Numbered from the stretch's first letter, positions 12,001-24,202 are shown. The stretch is DNA of 36,052 nt from an uncultured Clostridium sp. (GCA_950059165.1 CATLUC010000004.1:1-36052), one strand, 5' to 3'. Numbers and translations are program-made. Notes: a model not told the origin generated them from the sequence alone.

Positions 12001-13814
12001 ACATATCCTGATATTTTTATGTATTTTCTTCTGTTGTTTACTATTGCTGTTACTATTTCTCTGTATTTTATTTGTACAGGGTTTCCTACTTTTAATGGTT
12101 GGTCTATACTACAATATTCGTAAGATTCACTTTCTCTTTGTACTTCATAGATTTGGCATATTATTTTTTGCTCAAAACATACTTCTTGTTTTGGTTCATA
12201 CCAAGTAGCTTCTTTTATGTTGGTTGTCCATGTGGCTGGTTCTTCGTCTAGTCCTCCTTTTGCGTATTCTTCTGCATTTTGCTTTTTGATTATGAATCTT
12301 GTGTTGTTTAGTTCTTTTTTGGTTGTGTCGTCTTGTTTTTGGATTTTTATGTATCCTCTTGGTTGGTTTTGTAATTGTACATTTATTGAGTTTCCTATGT
12401 TCATTGTAAATGGATCTCCAACTTGTAGTTTTCCTTCTTCTGTTTTGCTACATTGTTTGTAAAATCTGCTATGTGCTTGTACTTCATAGAATTGGTATCT
12501 TCCTGCTTTGTCTAATATTATGTTGTCTCCTGTTTTGTATGATGTTGCTCCTTCTATTGTGTCTGACCAACCTGTTTGTGCTGCCATTGAATTTAACCCA
12601 CCTACTACGTATTTTCCTGTGTCTAGGTTTTTTAGTACAAATCTTGCGTTTGTTAATATTGCTCCATTGTCTTTGTCTTTTTTTATTGGTACTACTACTG
12701 TTGGTGGTGGTACTGGTAATGATATTGTGTTTGGTGAGCTTTTTCCTCTTCCATAGAAGATTGCTAGGTTTTGCTCACTTCCTCCTGATTCTGATGCTAC
12801 TAGTCTTGCTTTTATTGTTCCTTTTGCTTGGCTTAATGTGATACTATTTATTTTTTTGATGTTCATTTTTCCGTTAAATACTAAATAAATTTTATTAATA
12901 GATGAGAAGCTTGTTAAATTGCTTATTGGTAGTAGCTCTCCTTCTTCTGTTGTACAATACCATTGTGGTGAAACATTTTGTGTTCTTCCATTGATATCCA
13001 CATAGTTCATTGTTATTGAGCTTACTTTTCCAAGAATGTCTAAACGATATGGTCCTATTAGTGTTTGTTCGTCTCTCCAAAATACTTTTGTTGGTGTTCC
13101 ATTTTTGGCATCATTATTCATTTGTGTTGTGTTTAAACTTATTTTCCAATCTCTTGAATTTACATATTCTTGTGCACTACTGTAATATACATTCCCAACA
13201 TATTGTCCTCCATATGATGAGTAATAACGTATTTTATCATTAAATCCTCCTGTTGGATGTCCCAATTGTGCATGGAATCCTGGTATTTTAAATCTTTCTA
13301 TCCATGTCATTATTGCTTCTGTTCCCCAAAGTCCTTTTGTACTTAATGGCATACTTGCATCATGTTCATTATGACTTGTAGCATATAATATAGCATATGC
13401 TAACCAGGCATCTTTTTCTTTGTCTGTATTGTTATCTCCTATATCTATTACAGCAATTCTACGTTGGCTTCCACTTGTTAGTCCACCTGATCCTTGTTGA
13501 CCATGTCCAATACATGTTGCTCCTGTTGACCATACCATAGAATGTAAATAACCATTATGTCTATCGTCTACTGGCCAATATTCCCATCCTGTGCTTCTTA
13601 GTTGGTCTCTAGTAGGATATGTGTCTAACCATGCATCTCCATATTGGCGCATTGCTCTATATATACCATCTACTATGTTGGTTCTCCTAGGTTGAGTAGC
13701 ATCATATCTTCCACTAAGCATAAATGTTGCTGCTTTTGAATAGTTTGGAATACATATTGCAAATAGCATTATGATTATTGCTATTATTATGCTTTTTATA
13801 TTTGATTTTTTCAT
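9011..13814 (-). CDS. Large Cna_B/SdrD-B-like surface protein ('B-type'), 1600 aa if the +1 shift at CGG (9188) is made; 1548 aa unanchored if it is not
   Basis: ORF 9168-13814 with signal peptide MKKSNIKSIIIAIIIMLFAICIPNYSKA and repeated prealbumin-like modules (ARFVLKNLDTGKY..., ISGYVWEDL..., GKVFIDST...GVTVTLIDTKT...). After the +1 shift: GNYIPNESAHEVDDDRAETVYIVPPTGLGVDYIAYTILAISSLGILVCGIILIKKYVA-stop. RBS aggag. Confidence 0.88.
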
Positions 13815-13836
13815 GTTTTTCTCCTTTCTTGCTGTT

Positions 13837-16800
13837 TTATAAAACTTCTTTTTTGATTGTATATACTCCTATTGCCATTATTGCTATAATGGTAATGCTT
13901 AAAATTGTATACATTACTATGCGCCCTGTTCTTATTGATACTATTAGTTCTGCTTGGCTTTCATTATTTTTTGTATTTATATCTTGAGCTGTATAATCAC
14001 TGCTATATTTACTTATTTTTGCGTTATTTGTTATTGTTCCAGTATCTTCTTCTGTCATTTTTTTGCTAACTGTTAATGTTATGTTTTTGGTTTCTCCTGG
14101 ATTTATTATTTGGTTAGATAGTTCTTTTGTACTAATTGAACCATCTTTTAGCTTTGTCCATGAATTGTTTAGGTCTTTTGTAAATGTTATGTCTTTAAAT
14201 AATCTATAATTTCGTTTGCATATCCTGCAACTTTTCCTTGGTTTGTAATTGCTATATTATATTCTATTGTAATATTGCTGTTTTGTATTTGTTTTGCGTC
14301 TATTTCTACTTTTCCAAGTTTGGTTTGATTATATGCAATTACTTTTGTTCCTTTATTTGTTCCTACTGTTACTTTGTTAATTGTTTTGTCTATTTTTAAG
14401 TCAAATTCTTTTGCATCTACAAATCCTGCATCTATGTTTTCTAGATTTTTTGAATTTATTGCTATTGTTTTTGTTTTAGCAATTGTTAATTCTTTATCTT
14501 GTAGTTTCATTTTTCCTTCCATAACGTCTGAGTTGATATTTTGTGGAACTCCTTCTTTTTGATATGTTGTTACTGTATATTTTTTTGTGTTATATTGGAA
14601 CATAACTATATAGTTTCCTTTTTTTATGTTTTCGAATATGTAACTTCCATCTTCTTTTGTATTTTCTTGGTAGTTATCTCCTGTTTCTTCATTTATCAAC
14701 CATACTTGCATATTTGGTATTTTTGCTTCTTCAATGTCTTGCATTCCATTTGCGTTTGTGTCAATCCATGCTATTCCTGATATGCTTCCATTTGTTAATT
14801 TTGGATTATCATTATCATCATTGTTATCATCATTATTATTGTCGTCATCTTTATTGTCATCGTTGTTACTGTCTTTATCTTCTTCATCTTGTTCGATGAA
14901 GAATGAAACTTTGTTGCTTGTTGTATCTATATGTAATCCACCTATTTTTATATAATTTTCTATTTCTTGCTGTATCATTGCTTTTGCATCTACTGTTGTA
15001 TTTATTTCTACTTCTATTGTTTCATTTGGATTTATTAGTGTTCCTGTTATTAATAAATTGTTTTCATGTGGTATTTCTTCTTGTTTTTCTTTTGTTTTAA
15101 GTATTGCAGAGTTTACTTTTAATCCATAAGGTATTTGGTCTTCAATTGAAATGTCTTTTGCTAGTGTTCCTTTATTTTGAATTTTGAATGTGAATATAAT
15201 TTGATCTCCACTTTTTATTTTATTTTCTTTCGTGTTTGTTGTTTGCTCAGCTATTATTTCTACTCTTGTTTGACTTATTTTTCTTTCTATGTCATTTGAT
15301 ATGTATTCTTTTTCATTGTTTATTACTTTGACATGTTGTGAAATAATTTGTTCTGATTTATTTATATCTATTTGGTCTACTTTTGGTTTTATTGTGACTT
15401 CTATTGTTTGTTTTGCTTCTATTTTAGGTATTTTAAATCTTATTACTCTGTTTTTTGTTTCTATATATTGATATGGCTCTTCTCCTGATATAAATAGGTC
15501 ATCTTCTGTAAAATCTGCTATTCCTTCTGCTAATGGTATTTCTACTATGGTGTCTTGCAACTCTTGGTTTGATAGATTTTTTACACTTATTAATAGAGGA
15601 ACTCCTGATCCTTCAGCTGTTGTTACATCTTCTGAATATAGAAATTTTAGTGTTGCTTTTATTTCAGATTTTTCTATTTTATTTTCTATGTTTTTAATAA
15701 TTTTTTCTTTGTAATTATCTGCTGTTATTTTTATTTCTCCTGTTAATGTTTCATTTTCATTTTCTACTTCTTTTACAGCAATTTGGTAGCTTACTTCTTT
15801 TGTTTCTCCTGGTTCTAAAGTTTCTATTTTTAATTGTTTTGATGTTAGTTTTTCGTTTTCTTCTATTTTGTATTTTGTATATTGGACTAAATCTACTTCT
15901 TCTTCATATTCAATTAAGTCATAGTATATTGCATTTGTATTTGTTGCTTCTAGCATAAGGTTTGTCATTTCTTTTTCTGTTTGGTTTGTTACACGTATTT
16001 TGTATCTAATTCCTTGTCCTTCTTTTACAGTGTCATTTTCTTTTAGATAATTGCTTCCTGTTATTGCTGAGACTTCTATTTTCATTCCATTTTCTTCTTC
16101 TGTTGTTGCTGATTGGAACATATTTATTTTTTCGTTTTTAGTTATGAATTTGATATTTGATATTGTTTTTTCTGTGTTGTTTTGGTTTTCATATTCTAGT
16201 GTGTTTTTAATATAGCTTGTGCTTCCAGCATTTAAGTTTTCTGATATGTTGTATGTGTAACCAATGTCTATGTTGTCTCCTGATTGTATTTCATCTTCTA
16301 ATACGATTTTATATGCTTTTATTTTTTCTACTTCTTCTATGTTTTCTGTCCATTGGTTGTTATCTTCTGAATAATAGATTTTTGCATTTTTGTTTTCAGG
16401 CATCTTAATATCTTGGAAGCTTATGTCCATTTCTTGTTTTTCGTCTATTATTTCTCCCATTATAGATACTTTTGTTATTGCATTTTCATAGTTATTAATT
16501 ATTTTTGTTGTTCTTGTTTTAGTTTCTTCGTTTGAATATGCATTTAATTCTATTTCTACTTCTTCATCATCTATTGATTGTTTGTCTTGAGTTTGGTTTA
16601 TTACTAGTACTCCATATTTAGATGTAATTTTGATTGGATAGCTTGTTTTTGTCTCTTCTTCTTGGTTTTCGTTTGTTACATATAGTTCTATGTTTTCTTC
16701 TTTAGGTAGTGTTGTGTTTGGTAGTTTTATGTCTGCAACAATTGAAATTTGAATTCCTTCATTTAGGCTTTTTATATATTCTTCTTGTTCACCTTCTAAA

Positions 16801-18186
16801 CTAATTGTTAATTTTTTCTTTCCGTCGTCCTCTTCTTTTATCCATGCATTTTTTATTGTCATTTGTTCTTCGAAATTTAATTGTGTTATACTTTTTATGT
16901 TTACATTTAATTCTTTTGGTAATATCATGTTTATTGTTGGATTTTTGTATAGGTCATACTGGTTTGTGTTTGCTAGTAATGTTACCATTATTTGAACATT
17001 TTGGTTTTCTTTCATTGCTGATAGTTCGGCTTTTTCCATATTTATTTTGGCTTCTGATTTTGTGTTTAATAGTTTCATTTGTAATATGCATGTTGATTCA
17101 CCTGCTTTTATTGTGCTTTCTAAGTTTTCAAATTGTTCTATTTCTTGTTTGTTATATTGTATTTTGCTGTCAATTGCCTTTTTGTTTTGTATTTTTATTT
17201 GTCCTATTTGTTTTGGTGTTGTTGTAATTATTTTGATGTCTTTTGTGTCTTGGTTTTCGTACTTTATTATTACATTTCCATTTTCGTCTTCTTCTGAAGC
17301 TTTTGTTATTTGTTCTATTGGCTCATCTTGTGCATTTCTTATTGTAATTACCCCATCTTCTCCTAGGATGTTTAGCATTTGCTTTTTGTTTATTGTTGTT
17401 TGTTTGAAGTATGTGCTTTGTTTTGTGTCATTTTCTCTTTTCGTTTGTTCTTCGTCATTTAAGTAATTTGTATATGTTTCTTTTTCCCTATTTATATTTA
17501 CTTCTTCTGCATTTTGTGTGCTTGATACTTCTAGTATGTAGTTTTCTTTATATATTGTTTCGTTTTCTTTTGCTTCATATAGATAACCTTTGTATACTTC
17601 TTTTGTTATTTCTCCTTCAATTGATATTTTTTCTCCTGTTGGTTGTAGTGTAATTTCTTGTTTGTTTTCTGCTTCTATTTCTTTTTCTATATTCTCAAAT
17701 TTTGTTGTTGCTTTTGTTGATAATTCTATGTTTTCTTCATTTATAGTTGCTTCATTGTAGTTGTATATTATTTTGTATGTTTTTGTATTTTTATTTGTTG
17801 TTTGTATATTTAATTCTATATTTTGAGCATCATAAGTATAGTATTGTTTTTCTAGTATTTCTCCATCACTTAATATAACTACATTTTCTGGTTCCTTTTC
17901 TTGGAGTTTTGGGATTTTTATTTGTAGTTTTTCCTCTTCTTTTTTTATTTCATTTTTATTCGTATTTATTGAAATTTTTTGTTGTAATAATACTTGATTG
18001 TTTTCTAATTCAATGTATTTTTCAATATTTTGTTCTATTCCGCATGGTTATTTGTTCTTGTTGATCTATATTGTAATTTTGCGTTTTTCCTGTTATTTCG
18101 GTTGTTGATACAATTCCTGCTTCTATTAAGCTAATTGCAAGTATTGTACTTAAAATTATACCTATTACTATTATTGACTTTTTCAT
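13837..18186 (-). CDS. DUF11/SdrD-B-like surface protein ('A-type', equivalent to the N-terminal half of the fused paralogs), about 1449 aa with one +1 shift at CGG (18042) and one apparent -1 shift near 14193-14199
   Basis: Start ATG at 18186: MKKSIIVIGIILSTILAISLIEAGIVSTTEITGKTQNYNIDQQEQITM, then CGG. The +1 frame continues GIEQNIEKYIELENNQVLLQQ... into ORF 14187-17378. ORF 13837-14058 supplies the C-terminal TM (IVSIRTGRIVMYTILSITIIAIMAIGVYTIKKEVL). Contains a D/N-rich linker, then SGIAWIDTNANGMQD (SdrD-B signature). Confidence 0.75.
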
Positions 18187-18222
18187 ATTATGTTAGCCTC
18201 CTAATACAATTCTTCTATTTTT

Positions 18223-18251
18223 ACAATACTATTTTTTTCTATCTTTGTAAA
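18223..18251 (-). promoter_or_regulatory. Putative promoter TTTACA-N17-TATTGT for gene 13837-18186
   Basis: Conserved with the regions upstream of genes 102-8641 and 18562-23992. Confidence 0.5.
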
Positions 18252-18376
18252 TAGTAGGTTTTTCCATTATTTTTTCTTAGCTTCTATTCCTTTACGGATG
18301 CTCGTTTTGTGATTTTTGGTGTCGTTTTATTAAATTTTATTTACAATTTTGTTACAATTCACATTTGGGCACATTT

Positions 18377-18545
18377 GGGACAGGCACTGTTGTTCCCCTT
18401 TTAGACATAGTTTGTCAGATATAAAATAGCTAAAAAGGCTCCAAATAGTCCTTTTAGGCAAAAATAAGACAGGTTTTGAGTTACCCAAAAGGTCATTCAG
18501 TGCCTGTCCCATTTATGCCCAAATTGGCTATTCGGTGCCTGTCCC
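18377..18545. repeat. Second copy of the GGGACAGGCAC...GTGCCTGTCCC element, with an extra half-site at 18534-18545
   Basis: gggacaggcac at 18377; gtgcctgtccc at 18500-18510 and again at 18535-18545; interior matches 8865-8999. Confidence 0.8.
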
Positions 18546-18561
18546 ATTTATGCCCAAAATT

Positions 18562-21500
18562 TTATTTTAGTACATATTTTTTGATTAGGATTACTCCACA
18601 TACTAGTATTCCTAAGCTACTGATGACAAGCATAGTGTAAGCTATGTAGTCATATTTTAGTCCTGTTGGTGGTATTACATATACAGATTCTGATTGGTCA
18701 TCGTCCATTTCGTGCTTTGTTGTGTTTGGTATGTAGTTTCCGTGGGATTGTTATTAGTGATGAGCCACCTGTTTTGCTTACTTTTATTATTTCTGCATTG
18801 TTTACTAATATATTTTCTTTGTTGTTTGCTAATAGTTTGTAATTGTCTATTGTAATTTTTGCTATACTTTGTGATTGTGTTTTTCCATCTATTGGGGGTT
18901 TTAGTGTTTTTAGTAGTTCTTTGCTTTTCTCACTATCTTTGTTTTCCTCTATTACTAATATTCTTGTTGTGTTTTTTAATGTTTTTAGTAATTCTTTTCC
19001 AAGTAGTCCTTGGTTTACTAATTCATTCTTTTTATTGATGTCTTGTATTATTTCTCCTACTTCATTTAGGTTTTCGTCTGTTGCTAATCTGTTGTCTAAA
19101 TAGTCTATTATGCTGTTTGCTTTTAGTGTTACTAGTTCGTTGTTGTTTGGTGTGTATTTTTCTCCTTCTCCATATATGTAATAGTTTTTGTTGTTATAGT
19201 CTAATTCGCTTACATTTGTAACTTTTAGGTTGTATTTTATTCCTAATTTTGCACCTTGTACGATTTCTGAATCTACTTCAAATTTTATTTCTCCTCTTTG
19301 TTCATCTTTGTTTGGTATGTATACTGCGTGTTTTGCTATTCCTTTTATTTTTCTTTCTCCTGTTTCTGGATCTTCTGTTATTTGTGCATCACTTAGGATT
19401 AAACCGTTTGCTGCTGTTAATTTAGCTGTTTTTATATTTTTTTCTAGTGATAAGGCTTGTCTTGCTCTTTCTACTATTCCAAAGTCCATGTTTTGTATAT
19501 AGTTTTGATGTTCTTTAGTTTTTACTACATATTGACCATTCATTTTTAGGTTTCCGTTTTCTTCTTGTTCATATTCATTTTTGTAGTCTGTGTCTGTATT
19601 TGAGTATTCTATATTAACTCTAAATTCTGGGGTTGTGGAATCCATTTTTGTGATTACTTCTACTTTGTTTCCATTTTGTAATTGTATTTCTCCTCCAATG
19701 TTGTTTATTGATTCTTTGTTGGCATTTGTTATTATTTTGGTTTGATTGTCTATTTGTTTTCTTGAACCTTTTGGCAAATTTTGGTCTTTGTCATAATTGT
19801 CTATTGCATCTGAATATCTTGGTTTGGTAGTTTTATACCATTCTAAGTTGCTTTCTCGGTCTAGGTCTTTGTATATTGTTCCTTTATAGTCTTGTACTGT
19901 TATTTGTTTTTCTTGACCATCTGTGTCTTGGTATTTTTGTCCACCCCATGTGTAGATTACTTTGTAGTTGTCTGGGACAATTCCTCCTATATAGTATTCT
20001 CCATTTTCGTTTGTTGTTACTGTTGCTGGTTCCCATTGTTTTTTTGTTTCATTATATTTGTTTAGTGTTTTTCCTGTTTGTGCATTTATTATTGTAACTG
20101 TAATGTTTGGAATTCCTTTTTCTTCATCTTTGTTGTATATTCCATCTCCTTGCCTGATTTGTCCTGTTTTTAGTTCTTTTGCTGTATTATCTAAAAATAC
20201 TGTTCCTTTTACTCTTCGTTCTTCTTGTAATTGTAGTAATAGTCCTGGTGCTTTGTCTGTATCATCTTCATAAGTTGTTGTGTTTCCTATTTCTATGTTT
20301 CCTGGCTCGGAGTCTATGTCTATTCCTGCATATAGTTTTCCATTTTCTTTGTTTGTATATGAACTTATTTCTGCTATGTTATCTAGTTTTGTGGCATTTG
20401 TTAATAATTCGATTATTTTATCTTCTTTTACTTCTAGTTGCACATAAATGTATTGTTCTTGTGTTGGTTCTATTTCTAAATTCATGTTTTTTATTTTTAT
20501 TTTATAGTAATTGTCATTTTCAAAATTTACAAATTCATAGTCTAGTTTGCTTGCTTCTTTTATATCTCCATTTGCTTGAATTTCTCTTCCTATTGATATT
20601 TTGTTTTTATCGTTTTCGTATTTTTTGTCATAGTAGTCGTCTATCTCGTTTATCACTTCTGTTAATGTTCCTGATGCATTTTTTATACCAATTTTGTAGG
20701 TTAAAGCTATTCTTAGTTCTTTATTGTCTTCTTTGTCTGGACTGTCTTTATAGTAAATGTCTGATGAGTATAGTGCTCTTGTATATGACATACTTGCATA
20801 TTTAGAACCAAATTTTACTTGTGGACTAATGTTAAATCCATTTCCTCCTATTGCTTCATAACATTCTGGATTAAATCTATCTGCATATCTATAAATATGC
20901 TCTTTTCCATTTATGTTTATTTTTGCTGTTTCTAGGTCTTTTACTAGACTTATATCTGGTCTTGCTCTTTCTAGTAATCCTAAATTGATATTTTCTATTT
21001 CTTCTATTTCTTTTGTATAGATATCTTCTAATTCAAATCTATCTTGTCCTAAAAATCCGTTTTGCTTAGTGTCTGCTATAATTTCATATTTTTGTGCCAT
21101 TTGTGCTATTGGGTATTTTTGCCCATTGTAACCATATACTCCTCCTTCGTAGTTTAAGGTCGAGGTATAATTAGTTTTGTTGTATTTTATGTCTATTTCT
21201 CCTTTGTTTCCTAGTGCTTGACCTTTTATTATTTTTTCAAATTTGTTGTTAAATTCATCTCTTGTTGTTTCTTCTGTTGCTTTGCTTCCATTACTTATGT
21301 TTGGATGTGCTGTTACTGCTGTATATGCCATTCCATTGTATGTAAATTCTAAGTAAGCTCCGTCTTTTAGTTCTTCTATTTCTATTTCTTTGAAGTGGTA
21401 TTCTCCTAATTGATTTGTAGTTGCTACTGCTGGTCCATCTGCTCTTGTGTTTAATATATTTCCATTTGCGTCTTTTACTTTTACTTCTATGTTTGCAACT

Positions 21501-23992
21501 TTTTTGTCTGGTGCAACTGCTGTATTGTATAAATCATCATAACCATTGTTTTTGTTTGTTGATGGAAAGTCTTCCCATGTATAACCAGATATTTTTACAT
21601 ATTTTCTTTTGTTTGTTATGTTTAAATTTATGGTTTTCCTATATTGTATTTGTATTGGGTTTTCTATTTTTAATGGTTCTTCTATGCTACAAAATTCATA
21701 TGAATCGTTTTCTCTTTGTACTTCATATAGTTCACATATATGATTTTCTTCAAAACATATTTCTTGTTGTGGTTTATAGTATGTAGCTTCATTTATGTTG
21801 GTTGTCCATGTTACTGGTTCTGTTCCTTTTCCTCCTTTGGCATATTCGTCTGTGTTTTGTTTTTTTATTATAAATCTTGTGTTGTTTAGTTCTTTTTTTG
21901 TTGTCTCATCTGTTTTGTTAATTACTAGGTATCCTCTTGGTTGGTTTTGTATTGTTACACTTACTGGGTTTCCTAAACTTATATTAATAATGTCTCCTAC
22001 TGTTAGTTTTCCCTCTTCTGTTTTGCTACATGGTTGATAATATTTGCTATGTGCTTGTACTTCATATAATTGGTATCTTCCCATTTCTGTTCTGTCTATT
22101 ACTATTTTGTCTCCTGATTTGTATGATGTTGCTTCTTCTATTGTGTCTGACCAACCTCTGTTTGTTACTGAGTTAATTCCTCCTGTTTTGTATTTTCCTG
22201 TGTCTAGATTTTTTAAGACGAATCTTGCATTTGTTAAAATCTCTTCATTGTCACTATCTATTTTTATTACTTGTATATAATCATATGCTTTTGTTTCAAC
22301 TATAACACTATGGTCTTGTGTTACATCTAAAAATTCTATGCTTCCTCCATCATAATATTTTGTTACATCTTGTTCTTCTCCATCTACAATAACTGAACTA
22401 ACGTAATAGCCATCATCTGGTGTGAATTCAACTATTTTGTCATTGTGTATGTCTATATTTGTGGTAGGTGTTATTGTTCCGTTTTTTATACTAGTTGTAA
22501 TTGTATAGTATAATGGTGTTTTTACTATATTTGATTCTAGTGTTTTTGTTTGGTTATTGATTGTATATGTTGTGCTTGCTTTGTTTGTTACGTAATTTGT
22601 GTCTATTAATTTTTGACCTGTTTGGGCTTTTACTGATACTGGAATGTTTACATTATATCTGTGGGCGTAAAATTCTACTTTGTTTAACATTGCACTTTTT
22701 GGAGTTGCTGTAACTACATTGTTTGATGTTGTAATATCAAAATAACTTGTTTTGTTTTCTCCATTTTCGTTTGTAATATTAATATTTCCTGCTATTGATA
22801 TGTTTTCGTCTATAGTGTCTGTAATTTTTATGTTTGAATAGTGTGTGTCTTTGTATAAGTTTGGATATATTTGATTGAAACCTATTAATGTTCCATAATA
22901 GTTATTTGGTATGTATTGTGATACTGTATATGTGAATTTTTCTTGTTCTTTTACTTTTTCTTTGCTAACTGTTTTTGTTGGTTCTGTTATTTGATAAGGG
23001 TATGGTGACATGAAGTTAAATCCCATTCCACATCCTGTTCCTCCATATCTGAAACTATATGTAGAATTAATTAAATTAGTGGCAGTAATAAATATAGATG
23101 TTTTATACCAAATACCATCTGTGATTAATCCCCCATCTCTTTGAACTGCAATTCCTCTTGATAATTCTTGTAATGTTGCTGGGTATTTACCAGATTTTCT
23201 ATTTTTATTATAATAAATTGTTGAGTTTCCTGTATTTGGTACTAGTCCTTCATTTCCACCTAAAAATTGATTTCTACACGTTCCTGTATTATTTACAACA
23301 TCTAAGTCATAATAGAAACCATTTACATTAGTGATTCCTGCTAAAACTCCACTGTCTCTGTTTGTGCTTTTGTTGTAATTATAGGTATCTGAAACATAAT
23401 ATGTCATAGAAAAGTTGCAATCAGCAAATCTTGCACGTAAAGAAAATTTTATTAGTTCTCCTCTAGCTATTGGTCTAGAATAATTGTATCCATTGTTAGG
23501 GACAGGGTTCTCTTGTGAATTACAAAAGTCTGTTTTTGTAAATGCTAAACCTACTCTATGATCACTTGCTCTTCTCCATACATTTACATTTGTCAGTTTT
23601 ATTACAACATCTAAACTTCTACCATTTTTGTCAACAGCACAGTTTGTTATTTGTAGTATTGCTTGTTGACCAGTATATAGATATATCTCAGGTACTCTAA
23701 TACCATTTTGTGTGCTCCAAGATACTGTTCCATCATTTCTTAAAATTTTTATTTGTGTAGAGTTACTATAAAATAATGTGGAATGTGAATAATTGTTATC
23801 TATATTATTTATGGCACTCCAATCTTTGTATGTAATAGTTGCAGCATAAGTATTGTTTAATCCATTAATTATAAAGATTAAAAAGAACAAAATTGGTATG
23901 ATTAAAAATTTATGGCATTTTAGTGTTCTTTTTATGCCACATCTTTTTTTGTTCATAAAAGTTGCAGTGATTTTCTGGATTACCTTTTCCAT
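18562..23992 (-). CDS. Large Cna_B/SdrD-B-like surface protein ('B-type'), 1809 aa if the +1 shift at CGG (18742) is made; 1764 aa otherwise
   Basis: ORF 18698-23992. N-terminal TM/signal (HKFLIIPILFFLIFIINGLNNTYAA), novel N-terminal domain, then modules colinear with the 1548-aa ORF. The +1 tail reads GNYIPNTTKHEMDDDQSESVYVIPPTGLKYDYIAYTMLVISSLGILVCGVILIKKYVLK-stop. Confidence 0.88.
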
Positions 23993-24027
23993 ATTATGTT
24001 AGCCTCCTACTATAATTCTTCTATTTT

Positions 24028-24056
24028 ACAATACTATTTTTTTCTTTCTTTGTAAA
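24028..24056 (-). promoter_or_regulatory. Putative promoter TTTACA-N17-TATTGT for gene 18562-23992
   Basis: Conserved with the two paralogous upstream regions. Confidence 0.5.
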
Positions 24057-24174
24057 TAGTAGGTTTTTCCATTATTTTTAGGTGATTTCTATGCCTTTAC
24101 GGATGCTCATTTCAGGCATTTTGTGTCGTTTTATTAAGTTTTATTTACAATTTTGTTACATTTTTTACATTAAC

Positions 24175-24202
24175 AAAAGAGACATGAAATCATGTCTCTT
24201 TT
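24175..24202 (-). terminator. Perfect hairpin, probable terminator downstream of gene 24265-24738
   Basis: AAAAGAGACATGA-AA-TCATGTCTCTTTT, 13-bp perfect inverted repeat with a T-rich 3' arm, about 60 nt after the stop. Confidence 0.65.

Noticed and set aside
12895-13080. 61-aa minus ORF
   Set aside because: Shadow ORF in another frame of the 1548-aa gene.
18330-18512. 60-aa minus ORF (MGQALNDLLGNSKPVLF...)
   Set aside because: It is simply a translation of the GGGACAGGCAC inverted-repeat element.
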